From the NCBI GenBank assembly GCA_028713875.1, contig JAQTNM010000072.1, forward strand, positions 1 through 7,576: a DNA stretch of 7,576 nucleotides, read 5' to 3'. The position numbers and the translations under genes were made by a program. Below, one piece after another: positions 5,856 to 7,576 of this stretch (the first letter of the stretch is position 1; each line of letters begins with the position of its first letter). The notes beneath the pieces were generated by a model that did not search any database, was not told the DNA's origin, and was given only the letters and a program-made list of their open reading frames with translations. The stretch is from Candidatus Omnitrophota bacterium. GTDB lineage: Bacteria > Omnitrophota > Gorgyraeia > Gygaellales > Profunditerraquicolaceae.

Positions 5856-7564
5856 GAAATAAGGCCATCGCTGTTTTCATAATGTCCATCTTTTTGCTCC
5901 TGGCTCTTGGCCTGTTTAATCTGCAGGTCATACATGGCCGCAAGTTCAAAGAGCTTAGCAACAAGAATTGCATCCGGCTCCTGACCCAGGCAGGGGGCAG
6001 GGGCAGGATCCTTGACCGCAATGGCCGGGTTATCATCGGCAACCGCCTTTCTTACGATGTCCTGGTTTTGCCGCAGGACGACAAACAGGTTGAGGCGGCG
6101 CTCAGGAAGCTTTCGGTCGTGCTGCCTGCCGATTACGGCCGGCTCAAAGAATCTTTTGACGGGGGGTACATAAGTTCTTCAATGCCGGTCAATGTCGTAA
6201 GGAACATTGATGCCAAAAAAGCGATAATACTGGAAGAATCAAAATTGAACTTCCCCGCCATAGTCATTCAGCCGCACCCTGTCAGGGACTATCCCTATAA
6301 CCGCCTGGCCTGTCATGTCATCGGCTACCTTAATGAAATAGACCACTGGCGCCTGACGAAATTGGGGGATTACGGGTATAAGACAAAGGATATCGTGGGC
6401 TTCGGCGGGATAGAAGAAAAATACGACTATTATCTGCGCCAGGAAGACGGGGTGCTTTCGGTAGAAGTGGACCACCGCGGGAACTTTATGCGCGTGCTGG
6501 GATTCAAACCTTCCAGAAACGGCAAAGACGTGCAATTGACCCTGGACCTTCAAGTCCAGAAGATAGCCGAAGACGTTCTTGGAGACAGGAAGGGGAGCGT
6601 TATTATCATGGACCCGGCTACCGGAGAGATCATTGCCATGGTTTCAAACCCGGGTTTTGCCCCCGCGGCATTTATTAAAAAGTCAGGTTCTTATATACCC
6701 GGGCTCTTTAACAGCCCTCAGGCGCCCCTATTGAACCGGGCCATCAGCGGGGTGTATCCTCCGGGCTCTGTTTTTAAAGTGGTGGTGGCAAGCGCCGCTC
6801 TTGAGACGGGGAAGATAAATCCGGATACCACGTTCACCTGCACCGGCTCTACCTATGTGGGCAGGCGGGAATTCCGCTGCTGGGACAAGCACGGTCAGCA
6901 AAATTTACTTGCGGCCATTGCTCATTCTTGCGACGTATTTTTTTATAAAACCGGTCTGCTGCTGGGGGCGCAGAATATACACGATTACGCGCTGAAATTC
7001 GGATTCTCAAAGCCCACTTCCATTGACCTGCCTTACGAATCAGGCGGTTTTGTACCCTCGCCGTTATGGAGAAAACTCTCCCGTTTTCAGAACTGGTATG
7101 ACGGGGATACCGCCAATTTTGCCATAGGCCAGGGCGACCTTATGGTTACGCCGATCCAGGTCACCCGGGCAATGGCTGTTTTTGCGAATAAGGGGGTATT
7201 AGTCAGGCCTTACTTGGCCAAAGCCGTTGATAACCACGATATTTCATCCAGCCAGAGAAAATTTACCAAGGCAGGTTTGAAAGTTAGCACAATTAATTCC
7301 GTAAGCCAGGGCTTAAGGCAGGTAGTAGCAGAGCCTTCAGGCACCGGAAGTATTTTAGCCGGGCTGCCTGTAGAGGTAGCGGGCAAAACCGGAACTGTCC
7401 AGGTACCGCGCGGCCAGGCCCATGCCTGGTTTGCCGGATTTTTCCCATATAAAAAACCGAAGTTTGTCATCTGCGTGTTCCTTGAGCACGGTGCTTCCGG
7501 CCAGGTATCCTGCAGGCTGGCCAGACAGATCATTGAAATGATGGCTAAGGAAAATTTAATTTAG
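5852..7564 (+). CDS. mrdA: Penicillin-binding protein 2 (elongasome transpeptidase, MrdA/PbpA)
   Basis: This is a class B penicillin-binding protein. It is a D,D-transpeptidase that crosslinks new peptidoglycan during elongation and works with the RodA glycosyltransferase. The 570 residues start with a cytoplasmic stub and one membrane anchor (about 5-24). The N-terminal PBP dimer/pedestal domain follows, with GRGRILDRNGRVI (49-61), HVIGYLNEI (155-163) and GFGGIEEKYD (183-192). The transpeptidase domain carries the catalytic PPGSVFK (nucleophile S306, K309), the SxN-type motif in the PBP2 form S-C-D (S359-D361) and KTGT (K512-T515). CWDKHG before the SCD motif matches the PBP2 subgroup rather than FtsI. 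The length is a little below the 600-630 of proteobacterial PBP2, but no motif is missing. It is the last complete gene of the cluster, and a following rodA would be usual. Confidence 0.95.
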   Translation: MRNKAIAVFIMSIFLLLALGLFNLQVIHGRKFKELSNKNCIRLLTQAGGRGRILDRNGRVIIGNRLSYDVLVLPQDDKQVEAALRKLSVVLPADYGRLKESFDGGYISSSMPVNVVRNIDAKKAIILEESKLNFPAIVIQPHPVRDYPYNRLACHVIGYLNEIDHWRLTKLGDYGYKTKDIVGFGGIEEKYDYYLRQEDGVLSVEVDHRGNFMRVLGFKPSRNGKDVQLTLDLQVQKIAEDVLGDRKGSVIIMDPATGEIIAMVSNPGFAPAAFIKKSGSYIPGLFNSPQAPLLNRAISGVYPPGSVFKVVVASAALETGKINPDTTFTCTGSTYVGRREFRCWDKHGQQNLLAAIAHSCDVFFYKTGLLLGAQNIHDYALKFGFSKPTSIDLPYESGGFVPSPLWRKLSRFQNWYDGDTANFAIGQGDLMVTPIQVTRAMAVFANKGVLVRPYLAKAVDNHDISSSQRKFTKAGLKVSTINSVSQGLRQVVAEPSGTGSILAGLPVEVAGKTGTVQVPRGQAHAWFAGFFPYKKPKFVICVFLEHGASGQVSCRLARQIIEMMAKENLI

Positions 7565-7570
7565 AGTGAT

Positions 7571-7576
7571 ATGAGA
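7571..7576 (+). other. Possible start of the next gene (ATG at 7571)
   Basis: ATG AGA occurs 7 bases after the mrdA stop, with a weak purine-rich AGAG upstream. In many mre clusters rodA follows mrdA directly, so this could be its start. Only two codons are visible, so it is a positional guess. Confidence 0.25.

Overview
The window looks like a chromosomal segment of an uncultured Gram-negative bacterium, most likely of the Omnitrophota (formerly OP3). The placement rests on the secreted fibre-like protein at 1896-3374. It combines a Sec signal peptide, an N-terminal TTYYPSPYGVYREMRA block and repeated G-x-VGIGTT-x-P units, a pattern I associate from memory with Omnitrophota proteomes. Short ATGA gene overlaps and a complete mreBCD-mrdA set fit a rod-shaped, peptidoglycan-making cell. 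The taxonomic call is inference; no search was run.

Layout: every gene is on the + strand. (1) 1-531: the 3' part of a coiled-coil protein with a C-terminal small beta-domain. It enters from outside the window and carries an apparent one-base frameshift near 110-113. (2) 528-1856: aroA (EPSP synthase), joined to the previous gene by an ATGA overlap and carrying a short A-rich in-frame insertion. (3) 1896-3374: a secreted, fibre-like protein ending in a Peptidase_S74 intramolecular chaperone (self-cleaving) domain. (4) 3421-3511: a near-consensus sigma70-type promoter, a leader hairpin and a Shine-Dalgarno site. (5) 3517-7564: mreB, mreC, mreD and mrdA (PBP2), the cell-elongation cluster. mreC/mreD and mreD/mrdA overlap by ATGA. 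The last bases may hold the start of another gene (rodA would be the expected neighbour).

How it works together: MreB filaments at the inner membrane, the MreC periplasmic scaffold, the MreD membrane protein and the PBP2 transpeptidase form the elongasome (rod complex) that makes lateral wall peptidoglycan. Their promoter lies just after the fibre gene, so the rod operon appears to be an independent transcription unit. aroA (shikimate pathway) and the fibre gene are not functionally tied to it in any obvious way.

The most interesting parts are the secreted S74-type fibre with nucleotide-conserved repeat cores, the mreB promoter and leader (which also decide the mreB start), the A-rich insertion in aroA, and the frameshift in the first gene. 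I see no tRNA, rRNA, CRISPR array, insertion sequence or prophage module. No gene-free stretch is longer than about 145 bases.
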